Assembly: GCA_039881045.1 (NCBI GenBank)
Contig: JAYWVB010000004.1
Location: 248,001 to 312,000 of the forward strand
Length of the DNA: 64,000 nucleotides
Origin: Chaetomium olivaceum
Lineage: Eukaryota; Ascomycota; Sordariomycetes; Sordariales; Chaetomiaceae
Direction of reading: 5' to 3'
Positions within the stretch are counted from its first letter, which is position 1; each line of letters starts with the position of its first letter. Of this stretch, positions 35,222 to 46,606 are shown in pieces. Made by a program: the position numbers and the translations under genes. The notes under the pieces were generated by a model. The model had not been told where the DNA came from and did not search any database. It was given only the letters and a program-made list of their open reading frames with translations.

Positions 35222-37551
35222 CTAGTGCTGGAACCTAAAGTCCAGTCTTTTGTTGCCCTCGTCGGTAGTGGTGGCTAGGTAGTGCAGCCTCTCTTCGGGT
35301 GTCATGGAATTCCACTTTCCGTCTCTCTGTTTATTCCGGAACACGTAATACGTCTTCACTAGACCGTATACTGCGATGTTCATGCATAGTATTCCGAGGA
35401 GCTGCCGGTTTCCGCGCGGATAGTAAGGTGCGTCGTCTAGACCGCAGTTAGTGTCTCTGTGCTAGAGCCCATCTAGAATTACCTGCACATACCGGCTCTG
35501 TACATGTTGGCGGCGATAACGGAGCTCGCTTGGACAAACATGTTGTAGCATGCTGCAGAAACAGTACGGGCTCGAACAGTGTTCGAGTTGCGGGAGTTCC
35601 ATCCAACTTGGATTGGGTGTGCTGGTATATCCGTCATCAGTCATCGTCGGGAGTGCCGTGGGAGAGGGAGACGCAGTTCCTTACCATTGGGATAACTCAG
35701 TAACAGGGTGGTTACTGCGTAGATCACCCACCTATTCACCCCCGCCAAGTTGACGGAGTTGAGGTAGATTAAGAACGGCAAAACCCATATCTGTCCCAAG
35801 CTAGCCACCAGCGTCAGCTGGCCGGAAACTTCGGCGAGATAAGCTACCGCGAGCATGGTTATTACTAGCACGTGTCAGTATTCTAGACTTGTCATCGCTG
35901 CTGGCCAGAACGGATATTGCTTACTGTGACCGACAGTGAGGGGCATCGTCAACAGGTTGGTCTGAAAGGTGTCAAAGCCCAAGCCCCGGAGGGTCAGAGT
36001 CAAATACTGATTCGGCGGTATCATCGGTATCTGGAACGTGAGCCCCAGTATGTATAGCGGCCTACAATCACAATCAGCTCCCACTTTTTTGGCTTCGAAT
36101 CTGAATCCACCTACCAAAGGTCGTAGTCTTTGAGACTTTGCCACAGGAGCTTAGGCGTGATAGGCTGGCGGTTGTGCATGTCGCTCTTGTTTGGGTCATC
36201 CCGCAAAACCCTGTTCACGATGATCTTCTCCTCGCTGGGAGGAGGTCGTCTTGGTTAGCATGGCTCGAGTTCGGGCACAAAGGATGGCCATACCGCTCGC
36301 TGAACCACCCTTTTTTACCACGAAACCAGCTCGCGGTCTGGCATGGCCCAGCTGGCATGAGGAAAAAGGAAAGAATACCGACAACCAATGTCATTAGGCC
36401 CTACCTAGATGATTAGCCAGGCCCGGGTACCCCTATTGCAAAGGATATCTGGAATCGGTATCCCTACCTCTAGCAAGAATAGCCACCTCCAGCCAGAATG
36501 ACCTTGAACACCCCGCATATGCAAAATACCATACGCAAGAAGTGACGAGAGGATGTCAGCAATACTCATTGCCGTCCAGAAAAAGGCGAGCCGTATAGTG
36601 AGCTCGTGGTGCTTGTAGAAGTACGATAGGTACAAGATGACCTATGGTTCACGTGAGTTTATTTGCCTTGCTAGGTATCCAACGGATGAATCACCGGGGT
36701 GGGGGGACCATTTGCTCACATCTGGAATAAACCCCCCCTGCAATATCCCTAGCAGGCAACGGCAAACAAGAAATGATGTGCGACCGGACAGGAAGAACTG
36801 AAAACTCGCAACAAGACTCCAAAGAGTCATCTGCGCCGGTATCCAACGGTCCGGTCCCACCCATTTGGATACCAGCTGGGACGGGAGCTCGGCACAGAGA
36901 AAGGAGAGGCGAAAGATAGTGTTGCCGAGATTGTAGTCTAAAGACTTAATTAGCCATACGCACAACGCCCGAGCAACCTCTTCGTGTCGTAAACTCACCG
37001 TTGGTGGTCAGCTTGAGGTCCGGAAGGAAGTCATCCGTCAATGCTTGCCCCAGGTTCGCTCTGTCCAGCTCGAGTGCCATAAACATGATGCAGGTCCACA
37101 CCATGATGCGCAGGTCGATTTTGCGCAGTAGATGATACTCCTCGCGCCAGGTCCATCTCTCGAGTGCATCGAAGCGGTGAGTGTTCTCCCTTCACGTCGG
37201 TTAGTCGTCAGACATATCGACCCCACGTAATCCAAAAGAAAACGCCGGCTTACCAGTTAGGGGGCGGTTGATATTGCTTCGCGGTTTCCGGATCATCGAA
37301 CACGCTAGCCTGGACAGCAGTTAGCCACTTTACGTGCCCACTGTGACGTATCAACAAGGAAGGCTTGCCTGGGTGGCAATAGCATCGGGATCGTACGCTC
37401 TGGTCCTCTGAAACCAGAACCGCTTCGCTTGAAAGGCTTCTCCGAGGGGTGGAATTGTGTTGACAGACGTGGTTGAAATATCCGGACCCGACTTGTTATC
37501 GTGACTCTCTTCGGTCTTGGAAGCTTTCCCCCGTATGAAAACAGTAGCCAT
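35222..37551 (-). CDS. MFS transporter, allantoate permease (Dal5) family
   Basis: Eleven exons join in phase to 569 residues: 37551-37369, 37309-37254, 37189-36999, 36937-36720, 36641-36468, 36400-36294, 36234-36115, 36061-35925, 35864-35685, 35621-35493, 35436-35222. The ten introns are 53-78 bases. Intron 1 starts with GC (CAG|GCAAGC), a GC-AG intron; the other nine are GT-AG. The protein has twelve predicted membrane helices with family marks: LRKIDLRIMVWTCIMFMALE, LDRANLGQALT, DYNLGNTIFRLSFLCAELPS, VILYLSYFYKHHEL, SGWRWLFLLEG and PAGPCQTASWFRGKKGWFSE. Dal5-type carriers import allantoate, vitamins, sulfonates or other organic acids at the plasma membrane. Its divergent neighbour, a TauD-type dioxygenase, favours a sulfonate-like substrate; this is inference. 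Confidence 0.92.
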
Positions 37552-39188
37552 GGCGCCTGCTAACTATGAGGCAAACCTACGGGAGTTGAGGTAGTAATCA
37601 AATCCAATTTCCCAACTGCCGTGAAATCGATCTATTCGCCAGAGCACCCAGCATGTTTCACAAGACTACCGAGTGTTGGCTCTTTATATGGCTCGAGCTG
37701 CACAACGACAAAATGCGCCTGTCGGAGGCAAGGAATGCGGTTCCAGCTGAAATCATTACGTATATCGTCCGCATAATCACGTCTTGGGTATACTGGGGCG
37801 TGCGTTGTTGATTCGGACCTGGGTTGCCATCTGCTGGTGTACTGCATGCAGGCGATATCCAAGATATGGAACCCTGCTGTCAGGGACTCGACGTTCTGGC
37901 CCTTACCGTTGTCCCCTGTAAGTCTAGATCGCAGCGTAATGCCCGACGCATCTAATCAATATACCTTCACTCAAGTTTTCTTCATGCCCAGCAACTCATA
38001 CCCTGGGGACAGCGGTCCAGCGGAGACACGGGATGAGTTGAGTTGGTTTTCAAATTGCCGACTTCGTCGTCTCCCGTTGATAACATCAGATACCGGTACT
38101 CTGGTGTTAATATCCCCCGGTAAGCCATGCATGAGTGGCGGTGACTCTGTGGTGGGGGGAACCAGAATCCCGGGAGCAGCAAGAGGTGAGCTAAGAGCAG
38201 TACCCCCAACGCCAGTGTCATGAAGTTGGAGTCGAGGCCCGGAATTGGAAATCCGGAGCCATGATCTCACAGTTTAACGTGGCGGGGATGTGCCACGCCA
38301 AGGTCGGGATTAGGGTGAGGAATGGCGTGATGAAACGTGCTCGGCCGAAAGACTAACGGGACTCTCTGTAGCTGCCCGCCCCGCAGTTCGAGATACACCA
38401 TTGACCAATGGTAATTTACTATGTTTCCAATGTCGATGGCGGCATATCTGCCCACGCGAGCGCAATATCCAGCCGATAAGCCAACTGCGCCGGCTAGCAG
38501 CAAGCTGCATTATTTCCGTAATCACCGCGGTTGGTAGAAGGCGCAAGAAGCGAAACCGAGGGACGACGACCACTCGGAAGACAAAGCGTTAATCAAGCCG
38601 TTACGGAACTTGCCTACGTATATAACTAGCGTGGGGGGGCTTGACCTTGCGCCATTCTCTAGTCGATCTTCAAAGATGCCGTCTTCTGGATAGTAGACGC
38701 GGACATCGTGCCGGGCATCACGGCCCCGCTACTATCTTTTCACGCTCTTCCATGCTAGCCGGTTGGGGTATAGGATTTCACGGGATGATCCCCTGTTGTT
38801 GTGCCCATCTGGTGGTTGATGGCGAGGATGGTGGGATACATGTCTGTAAGCTCGCCATCGCACTAACCATGTCGGCTCAATGGTCATGCTAACCTCTCCG
38901 CGCTCTGCTTGCCATTCTTTGAGCTCTATGGCAATATCAAGAGGGGTAACGCGGGGTGGAGAGATATCAATTGGCAACAGGCAACAATGTGTTACGTTGA
39001 TTATGTGAACCCCTCACATTAACTGGAGGGTGTCCCTTGTTGATCAATCTATAAAGGCAAAGACATCCCGCCTCTTGGATGAATACCACAGCACAGCCAG
39101 ACGGAGCTTTCTTTTCGAAATCCCGAGTCTTACATCCCTCTCCCATACGTTGTGTGTTCATTCTTAGTTCTTCATCAATACCGACAAC
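37552..39188. promoter_or_regulatory. Shared upstream region of divergent transporter and dioxygenase genes
   Basis: About 1.6 kb between the start codons of two divergent genes, with no convincing coding frame. I looked for the sulfur-regulator palindrome ATGRYRYCAT and found only near matches (for example ATGGCGGCAT at about 38434). The last 60 bases before 39189 are CT-rich, like a leader. Co-regulation of the flanking genes is inference. Confidence 0.45.
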
Positions 39189-40430
39189 ATGGCCCCGTCA
39201 GCAATTGACGTCGACACTCCGGTGGTCTCAAAGAACGTGACCCGTGAGCCTCTCAAGCTCTCAGGGGCCCTCGATTCCTACGAATCTTTCGATGTTACCC
39301 CCGTCATTGGTCGCGAGTTCCCCACGGCCAAGTTGAACGAGTGGCTCACTGCACCTAACTCAGACGAGCTGCTCAGAGATCTTGCCATCACCAGTGAGTT
39401 TCCGTACGTGGGGTAGACTAAATGTAAGACAACTAACAGATGTAGTCTCTCAACGTGGCGTTGTGTTCTTTCGCGCCCAGGATGGCCTGACCAACGAGCT
39501 CCAGAAGCAGCTTATTCTACGTCTCGGGGAGTTGGCGGGGCGGCCCGCTACATCGGGGCTCCATATCCACCCCATTCTCAACTCCGAGCGCGAGCTGGGG
39601 GGGAGCGACCCCGAGATCAGCACAATCAGTTCGATCCAGAACAAAAAGTTCTACTCCCAAAAACCAGCGTCGGATACACTGAGCCCCAAGAAACAGAGCA
39701 GTGCCCAGTGGCACAGTGACATTGCATTCGAACCTGTGCCGGCTGATTACACGTCACTGCGCCTGGTGGAGCTGCCCAGCACCGGAGGAGGTGAGCTCCT
39801 CTAGTCTAGTCTGCTACATGGCGACGGTTAACACATTGCCCGTGCAGACACCCTGTGGGCTTCGGGGTACGAGATTTACGACCGCATCAGCGAGCCGTAC
39901 CAGAAGTTCCTCGAAGGTCTCACCGCCACCTTTGAGCAGCCTCTTTTCCGGAAGGTGGCAGAAGACGCGGGGTTTCAGCTCTACGACAAGCCGCGGGGTG
40001 CTCCTGAGAACGTCGGTAGCGAACTGAAAGCCGTCCACCCCGTCGTGCGCACCAATCCCGTCACGGGCTGGAAGAGCATCTTCCCGGTTGGCGGGCATGT
40101 TAAGCATATCAACGGCTTGACCGAAGAGGAGAGCTCCAAACTCTTGAGTTGGTTCCTGGATCTAGTCTACAAGAACCACGACTTGCAGGTCCGCCTCAAG
40201 TGGAAGAACCCCAATGACATTGGTGAGTTTCCATCAGCTGGGCACACGCGGGACAGTCGCTAACCAGCGAAGCTATCTGGGACAACCGTTCTGTTTTCCA
40301 TACCGCTACCTTTGACTACGTGGAGGGCAACTACGGTGAGCGGTTCGGGAACCGAGCAGTAGGTTTGGGCGAGCGGCCGTACCTTGACCCCAACAGCACT
40401 TCACGTAGGGCTGCGGTAAACAATGCTTGA
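39189..40430 (+). CDS. TauD/TfdA-type 2-oxoglutarate, Fe(II)-dependent dioxygenase
   Basis: Four exons (39189-39393, 39446-39790, 39848-40222, 40273-40430) give 360 residues; introns are 50-57 bases with consistent phase. The first acceptor could instead be at 39439. Family marks in order: ISQRGVVFFRAQ, ELAGRPATSGLHIHP, QWHSDIAFEPVPADYTSL with the HxD iron ligands, GGDTLWASGYEIYDRISEP, HPVVRTNPVTGWKSIF, and the C-terminal VFHTATFD with the distal iron-ligand His, followed by GERPYLD containing the 2-oxoglutarate-binding Arg. Relatives such as yeast Jlp1 release sulfite from taurine or other sulfonates and feed sulfur assimilation; others act on different acids. It is divergently paired with a Dal5-type transporter, which fits uptake plus cleavage of one substrate class. 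Confidence 0.92.
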
Positions 40431-41071
40431 TAGTTGCCAATGATTATATTAAGCTTGTTAGAAGCTAAGGCTTTGGACTTTGTTGTCGCTGCATATCAAG
40501 CTATAATAGCACAAAAATAAACAGTCCTCTTTGATTTTAAGCGAGTTATGTAACGGGCTGTGCCCGAGTGAGCCTCGGTAACCCTCGGCCAGCTCACGTA
40601 CAAGCACGGTCCACCGAACCCCTGGATGAAGCTATTCCCAGTTGCCCCACAGCGCACCGAACATTCTAGCAATGCGCTCGGGCCACCGCACTCACGATCA
40701 TAAAGCAGCCCCACGAGCTGCCAGACTCTCTCATCTTTCCTTTTCTTCTTCAAGCTTAGTGTACTCGTAGAGTGGTCACCAGGTAGTTGCAATATACTCC
40801 TGGGACCGTTACAAGTTACATCCCAATGACAATACATTTACATGACTATACTAGAACGAAATTCAAACTATAGAGCTTATATATAGGTAGCTATATATTA
40901 TATTATTATTAAGGTGAAGTAAAGAACTACATATATATATTGAATAATAAATTATATTATAAGACCTTGTATAAACCTAGAGCGAATATTTGTTATGTAG
41001 CGCTGGAAGTTTACAGCTCAAGTATGGAGTCTAAGTATATAAGTCTTTTACTAGCTAATTAGACGTTAATT
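40431..41071. other. Transition from gene-rich to AT-rich repeat compartment
   Basis: The dioxygenase 3' flank runs to about 40830. From there to the tRNA the sequence is AT-rich with TATATA runs and no frames, in keeping with RIP-altered repeat DNA. Confidence 0.6.
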
Positions 41072-41154
41072 GGTTGAGTGGCGCAATGGTAGCGCGTTAC
41101 TTTCCGGGTATTCCTAGCTGGTAAAGGTTCTGGGTTCGAATCCCAGCTTGATCG
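41072..41154 (+). tRNA. tRNA, probably Arg (CCG), with short intron
   Basis: A cloverleaf can be drawn. The acceptor arms GGTTGAG and CTTGATC pair with three G-T wobbles, the D arm is GCGC/GCGC, and the T arm is CTGGG/CCCAG. The internal promoter boxes are present (TGGCGCAATGG and GGTTCGAATCC). The anticodon stem TTACT/GGTAA encloses a loop lengthened by about 11 bases after the anticodon region, as for a tRNA intron; the loop reads TTCCGGG, giving CCG. The wobble-rich stems suggest mild C-to-T decay, so it may be a weakened copy. The isotype is less certain than the tRNA nature. Confidence 0.75.
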
Positions 41155-41158
41155 AGTA

Positions 41159-41163
41159 TTTTT
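41159..41163 (+). terminator. Pol III T-run after the tRNA
   Basis: TTTTT begins five bases after the tRNA end, as expected for RNA polymerase III termination; further T-runs follow. Confidence 0.65.
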
Positions 41164-41344
41164 ACTTTGCTTTTTAATATATATATTTTTTTAAAGAAAT
41201 ACTTGGGGGTTGTGGGACAACTTTTCCGCTTACCCCCTACTTCGTAGGGGGGGCGAAAACTCTGGGACAAGACAAAAATGGTGGGACACCTCGAATTTGC
41301 GGGGAGAGTCCACAGATTGAGACTTTGAAAGAGTTCAAGTCTTA

Positions 41345-43985
41345 ATATTATTATTTCCTACACTGATATGCCCTGGGGCGCGCCGGTCCTTCTACTGCTA
41401 TTTACAAAGGGAACCGTACCGTATAGGCCGGATAAAAACCTCTGTCTACCACTTTGAGACAACAATCTGTGAATCCGTCATACTGCAAAAGAAGGAGGCC
41501 CTTTGCCGGCCTCCGTGCCCTCTAGCCCTCCCCATCCACTGTTTCTAGCTCCAGCCTTCTGGCTAGGCTATACTCCAGTAGCCGGCCAGAGTCCATCAGC
41601 CAGCCAAGGACCTTCCTAACAAATCTTCTGCTCCGGGCACCTACTCCCCGTAATACGGTTTGTAGGTCCCGATGTGACCGAATCTCTCTGCCGTCCCACG
41701 GCCTTTGTAACGGCGGGTCGGGGCACCAAACCACCAAGTGCTCCACTGTCTCCCTGCCTCTCCCGCACTCGCAATAGGGGGTACGGACCTCCGGGACTTT
41801 CACCCTGAACAGGTAGTCCCGGAGGCCTATATCCCCGATACGGGCCTGGGAAAGGAGGGAGCTCTGCGCCTTTGTAAGACCTTCGTGTCTCATCAGAGCT
41901 TTGTCGGTAAATAAGAGGGCTGGGGGGTCTTCGTCGGCTATCCTCCTGTTTAATACCCTCTGTCGAGTAGTACTTTGTTGACTAGCTTTCTGTTGTTCCC
42001 ACCGGGCCTGCCAGGCCAGTTCGACCACTTCCTTGGTATTCGACCCCCTATCCTTCCCCCCGATCTTCCATTTGTAGTTAACCCACTGGGCCACTACACT
42101 AGCGGCTAGTTCAGTGGGCGTGGGGCTCTGCGGGCCCTGACGGGGCCTCCGGCCTCGGGTTTTCCTCCTCTTGTTGAACCTTCGGTAGACCTTATTGCAG
42201 GCCTCAGTGATTAGATGCCCCGTGGTTATTCTCTCGGCCTCCGGCCCAGCCCCTGATTGTAAGGCCTGCTTCTGTAGCCGGCCCTCGAAGTCGGCCAGCC
42301 GCTTGTTGAGATATAAGTCTAGCGGTGGCACCCAGGCCTCTGTTTCTAAGCACCGAATAGGAGCTGACTTGTATGCCCCTACTACTATTCGAAGGCTCCT
42401 GTTCTGAGCTTTGGACAAGACCTTTGCAGGCCCCTTCGGCCGTGTAGCTCTTGGAGCTGTTGGTTGGTGGAAGCTGGAGGCTCCGTAAGCTATGGCACTG
42501 CGGATGCACTGTACGTAGACCTCCCGAGCCCTGGATAGGCTCGGGCCCCACGTCTTTGCTGCAATCCTCGATAAGGCGAAATCTTGGGTTTTGAGTTTCC
42601 GTTCCACAGCTTGTTGGTGCGCCCTCCATGATAGCTTCCAGTCCAGCCAGACGCCTAGAAACCGAGCCGATTCCACTGGCTTAACTGTGCTGTAGCCACT
42701 AGCCCCTGGGTGGGCCAGGGCCACCGGGTTCGCCCACTGTCTCCGACCTTTGTTGAAGTGAATTCATTCGCACTTTTGGGGTGCAAACGCCATCCCCCGG
42801 GTACCAGCCCACTGCAAGCAGGTCTTCCAAGCTTTTTCTAGTTGCTGTGTATTGGCCTCTGGGTTCTTTCCAAAGGCCAGTAGGTTTGTGTCGTCTGCGA
42901 ACCCTACTATGCTAACCAGTGGATGAGCTGTTTTCAGGGCCTGATATAGGGAGGCAATGTAGAGGATAAATAGGATCGGGGATAGTGGTGAGCCCTGGGG
43001 GACTCCCGCTATGACTGGGATGTCCTCTGTTTTCTGGCCGTCGAAGTGGAGGATCGCAACTCTGTTACTTGACCACGCCTTCACCCACAGAACCACCCAC
43101 TGTGGGTAACCCTGTAGCCGAAGAGTGGCTAGTAGCCGGGTGTGGTTGACGGTGTCGAATGCCCCTGAGATATCCAGCTGTAGAAGGGAGGCGGTTGCTT
43201 TCTGCCGCCAGGCCTCCTGGACTTGGGCTACGACTAGCCGAATCGCTACTTCTGTTGACCTATGCTCTCGGTTTCCCATCTGCTCCGCTGGTAGTAGGCC
43301 GTAGGTCTCTGCAGCACTAGTAATCCTCTTTGCTACCAGTGCTTCTATGACCTTCCCAACTGTAGGTAGGAGGGCTATAGGCCTGTAACCTCCTGGAGTT
43401 CGGTAGGTACTCGGCTCTTTTCCGGGCTTTTGTAGGACAACTGTTTTGGCTCTCTTGAATGTTTCTGGAAACCATCCGATCCGGAAACACGCCTCCGTGA
43501 GAACCGCTAGCACCTTGAACAGTGGGCGCCCACAGGCCTTAAGAAGGCCTATAGGTAAGTCGTCCTCGCCTGGAGCCTTCCAAGGACTAATCTTCGAAAG
43601 GACTGCCCTAACATCACCCACTGTAACCTTTTCCTCTATATTGAACTTCGGAACCCACTGTTCTAGCAGGTCCGGGTCCTCTATGTCAGAAAGGTCAGCT
43701 TCTGGGTTAGGGTAGAACCGGCGTGCTAAGGCCTCCGCCTTCTCCTTGTGGGTGGAGAGGTCCTGGCCTCCGGGGGGCCCTGTGAGAGCGGGTAGTTTCG
43801 GGGGATCTGGGGGGGCGAAGCTTCTGCAACGGGCCCAGCGTTCTAGGCTCCATAGCAGGTCGGTTTTGTGGGTGGCTTTCTGCATTGTTGTCCTCCAGGT
43901 CTTCGTTTTCTCCTTGTTGATGGTGGCCGCGAGGGCCCGTAGACCTTGGTTAAGTCTTTCTTTGTTGTGCTCCGACGGGGCTAAC
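41345..43985 (-). mobile_element. Non-LTR retrotransposon (LINE family 1), 5'-truncated copy A
   Basis: The minus-strand copy starts inside the ORF2 region at about 43985 and ends at 41345-41357 in (TAA)n. It holds the reverse transcriptase, a C-terminal zinc-finger region, and a 3' UTR of about 160 bases with GGCCGGCAAAGGGCCTCC and the shared GGCGCGCC..AGGGCATA..GTAGGAAA end. The endonuclease and ORF1 are missing. Coding sequence is GC-rich and unlike the AT-rich surroundings, so it arrived after, or escaped, RIP. Confidence 0.88.
41522..43885 (-). pseudogene. LINE reverse transcriptase with one in-frame stop
   Basis: Reverse transcriptase from 43885 (frame open upstream to 43985). Motifs: SPWKAPGEDDLPIGLLK, GYRPIALLPTVGKVIE, LLQLDISGAFDTVNH with the first catalytic Asp, GVPQGSPLSPILFILYI, and the FADDTNLLA box with the Asp-Asp pair. 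A single TGA at 42764-42766, directly after PQKCE, interrupts the frame; the next codons continue in the same frame to 41522. The C-terminal part carries SARFLGVWLDWKLSW, PIRCLETEAWVPPLDLYLNKRLADFE and a Cys/His motif CECGRGRETVEHLVVWC. The stop may come from a CGA-to-TGA or TTA-to-TGA change. The family resembles ascomycete LINEs of the Tad1/I-like type. Confidence 0.88.
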
Positions 43986-44070
43986 TAATATATTAGTAAC
44001 ATTCTAAGCTACTATTAACTATATAATTTAGTATTAATTTAATAAGTTTATAATCTATTATTTAAATAAT

Positions 44071-44314
44071 CTACCGGAGTATAGTCTAGCCAGGCGGTTA
44101 GAACTAGAAACGGTGAATGGAGAGGGCTAGAGGGCCCGGAGGCCGGCAAAGGGCCTCCTTTCTTTTGCAGTATGGTGGATTCAGAAGCTGTAGGCTGTGA
44201 GTGGTAGGCAGAGGTTTTCATCCGGCCTATACGGCACGGTTTCCTTTGTATAATAGCAGTAGAGGGACCGGCGCGCCTAAGGGCATATCGGTGTAGGAAA
44301 TAATAATAATAAAT
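44071..44314 (+). mobile_element. LINE family 1, short 3'-end copy B with 14-base duplication
   Basis: It holds only the last coding bases plus the 3' UTR and a (TAA)n tail of family 1. It is flanked by ATTATTTAAATAAT at 44057-44070 and again at 44315-44328, a target-primed insertion scar. Confidence 0.85.
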
Positions 44315-44523
44315 ATTATTTAAATAATATCTTTATCTACTCTAAGATACTCGAGGAATATAAGGAAAAAATATAGTAGGTACTAGATATATTATATAAA
44401 TATAAGTTATTAGTTAACAAAGATAAGAGCGAGTTTTATATTAAGAAAATGGTATTTCTAGGTTATAAGATCTTCCCGGGATAGGTTAAGATTAAACCCA
44501 AAAAACTAAAAGCTATTAGGATA

Positions 44524-46383
44524 ACGTACTTGCATAACGAAGCGCCCACCATAACGAAGCGCCCACTTTTTTACACCTAACAACCTTCCAACTCTATCCT
44601 CACTTTTCTCCACACAACAAAATGGAATCTCTTCCAAAAGAAACTCGTATGATCCTTGCGCTTGAAGCTCTCAAGAAAGACCCTAAACTTTCTGTCCGAA
44701 AAGCTTCTGCGATCTACGAGGTCTCACGAAGCTCGCTCCGCGACCGACGCGCCGGAAAGCAACCACGACGCGAAATACCAGCCAACCTTCGAAAACTGAC
44801 TGACTTTGAAGAGCAAGTCCTTCTTGAGAGAGTACTCGACCTTGATGCGCGAGGATTTCAGCCCCAGCTCTCGGACCTTCGAGAAATGGCCGATCGCCTT
44901 CGGGCCGCACGCGGCGCGTCGGGCGTCGGACCCCGATGGGCAAACGGTTTCGTAAAGCGACATTCCAAGGTTACGACGCGTTTCCGACGCCGAATCGATT
45001 ACAAGAGAGCCCAATGCGAAGATCCCGACGTAGTAAACGCGTGGTTTCGGCTCGTACGCAACGTAATCGATAAATACGCGATCCAAGAGGGGGACATCTA
45101 CAACTTCGACGAGACTGGGTTCCAGATGGGCATACTTTCGAGTGCAAAGGTCGTGACGAGCTCCGAGCGACGTGGACGGCCTCGCACAAAGCAGCCTGGC
45201 AATCGAGAGTGGGTTACGGTGATCCAAGCTGTGTGTGCGGATGGCTGGGTCGTGCCGCCGTACTTTGTCGTCAAGGGGAAAAACCACCTCCTCCCTTGGT
45301 ACCAGGACAGCCGGTTCCAGCCCGAATGGAGAGTCCATACAAGCGAGAATGGCTGGACAACAAATGAGATTGGCCTCGATTGGCTAAAACATTTCGACGA
45401 GGCTACCAAACGCCGTACGAGAGGGGTACATCGACTGCTCATCCTTGACGGCCACGAAAGCCACCACTCGGTCGACTTCGAAGATTTCTGCAAGGCCAAC
45501 AACATTGTTACACTTTGCATGCCTCCCCATTCTTCCCACTTTCTCCAGCCTCTTGATGTTGGGTGTTTTAGTCCGCTCAAGGCCTCGTACGGCAAGCGGA
45601 TTGAGCAGATGATGCGGATGCAGATCACCCACATTACGAAGGAGGACTTCTTCGACGCGTTTGTCGAGGCATTTCACGCTTCAATCACAGCGAACAACAT
45701 ACGAGCGGGCTTTAGAGCAACTGGCCTTGTTCCTTTTGACCCTGAATTGGTAGTTTCTTGCCTCGACCCTAAGCCACTTACCCCATCTCCTCCAAACTCG
45801 CGTCCCGGAACAGCCTCGACTTGGGCCCTGAAGACCCCATCCAATGCGTACGACGCGACCAAGAGCTCCATCACTCTCAAGCGGAAGATCGAGAACCATC
45901 AAGGTAGCTCTCCGACTCACATTTTCGACATCATCGACTTGCAGGCCAAGAGCATCTCAAATTGGCACATGAAATGGTGTTACTCCGAGCTGAGGCCCAG
46001 GAACTTCGTGCAGCAAATGAGCGACTAAGCAAGCGCCGTAGGACAAAGAAAACGCGTCTGCAGGAAGGAGGATCACTTAGTTTACAAGAGGCAAAGGGTT
46101 TGATGGCTGACCGGGGACTTGGTGATAAGGACTGCGAGGAAACGTCAGGGAGTAGTGGTTGTATAACAGTGGGTGGGCCACGCATTCGGCTCTGCAGCAA
46201 CTGCAAGAAGCCCGGCCACAATGCGCGGACATGTCAAGTAGTTTGCGAGATGTCTGAAGACAGTGACTCCGAGTAGTTTCAATTGATTTGAGCTGTTGTG
46301 GCTGAATTGACTTACACAAAGTGGTTGAGGTCCGGGAAAAGTGGGCGCTTCGTTATGGTGGGCGCTTCGTTATGCAAGTACGT
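44524..46383 (+). mobile_element. pogo/Fot1-like (Pot2-type) DNA transposon 1
   Basis: An 1860-base element with 47-base terminal inverted repeats (44524-44570 and 46337-46383), flanked by the dinucleotide TA at both ends (44522-44523 and 46384-46385). Each repeat holds two copies of a 17-base unit, ATAACGAAGCGCCCACC. Size, TA duplication and transposase type match the Fot1/Pot2 group. It is inserted in the reverse transcriptase region of the gypsy remnant and is not RIP-mutated. Confidence 0.95.
44622..46276 (+). pseudogene. pogo-type transposase, one frame change near the C-terminus
   Basis: It begins MESLPKETRMILALEAL, with a Psq-type helix-turn-helix (SVRKASAIYEVSRSSLRDRRAG), then a CENP-B-like DNA-binding region (WANGFVKRH). 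The DDE domain shows IYNFDETGF (first Asp), LLILDGHESHHS (second Asp) and the PLDVGCFSPLKASYGK helix. At 45959-45961, in an AAA run, the frame ends 69 bases early in a stop at 46026-46028. The +1-base-corrected frame continues LAHEMVLLRAEAQELRAANE to a zinc knuckle CSNCKKPGHNARTC and a stop at 46274-46276. A single-base deletion is the simplest cause. The core enzyme without the knuckle would still be made. Confidence 0.9.
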
Positions 46384-46606
46384 TATAGCTAATACTAATA
46401 AATACTATAGAGGTTAGAGGATTTATCGGATTCACCAACTTTATTAGAATATTTATTAAGAGTTTTAACGATATTATAAAACCTCTATATAAACTTAGTA
46501 AAAAGCATACTATATTCTAATAGAAGTAGGAATATAAGTAAACTTTCTAGCGGATCTATAATACAATTATTATCCATCTAGTACTTATACTACCTAGCCT
46601 AAATAT

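Noticed and set aside
40840..41060. AT-rich tract considered as centromere or origin
   Set aside because: It fits decayed repeat DNA like the other AT-rich blocks; no specific signal supports another role.
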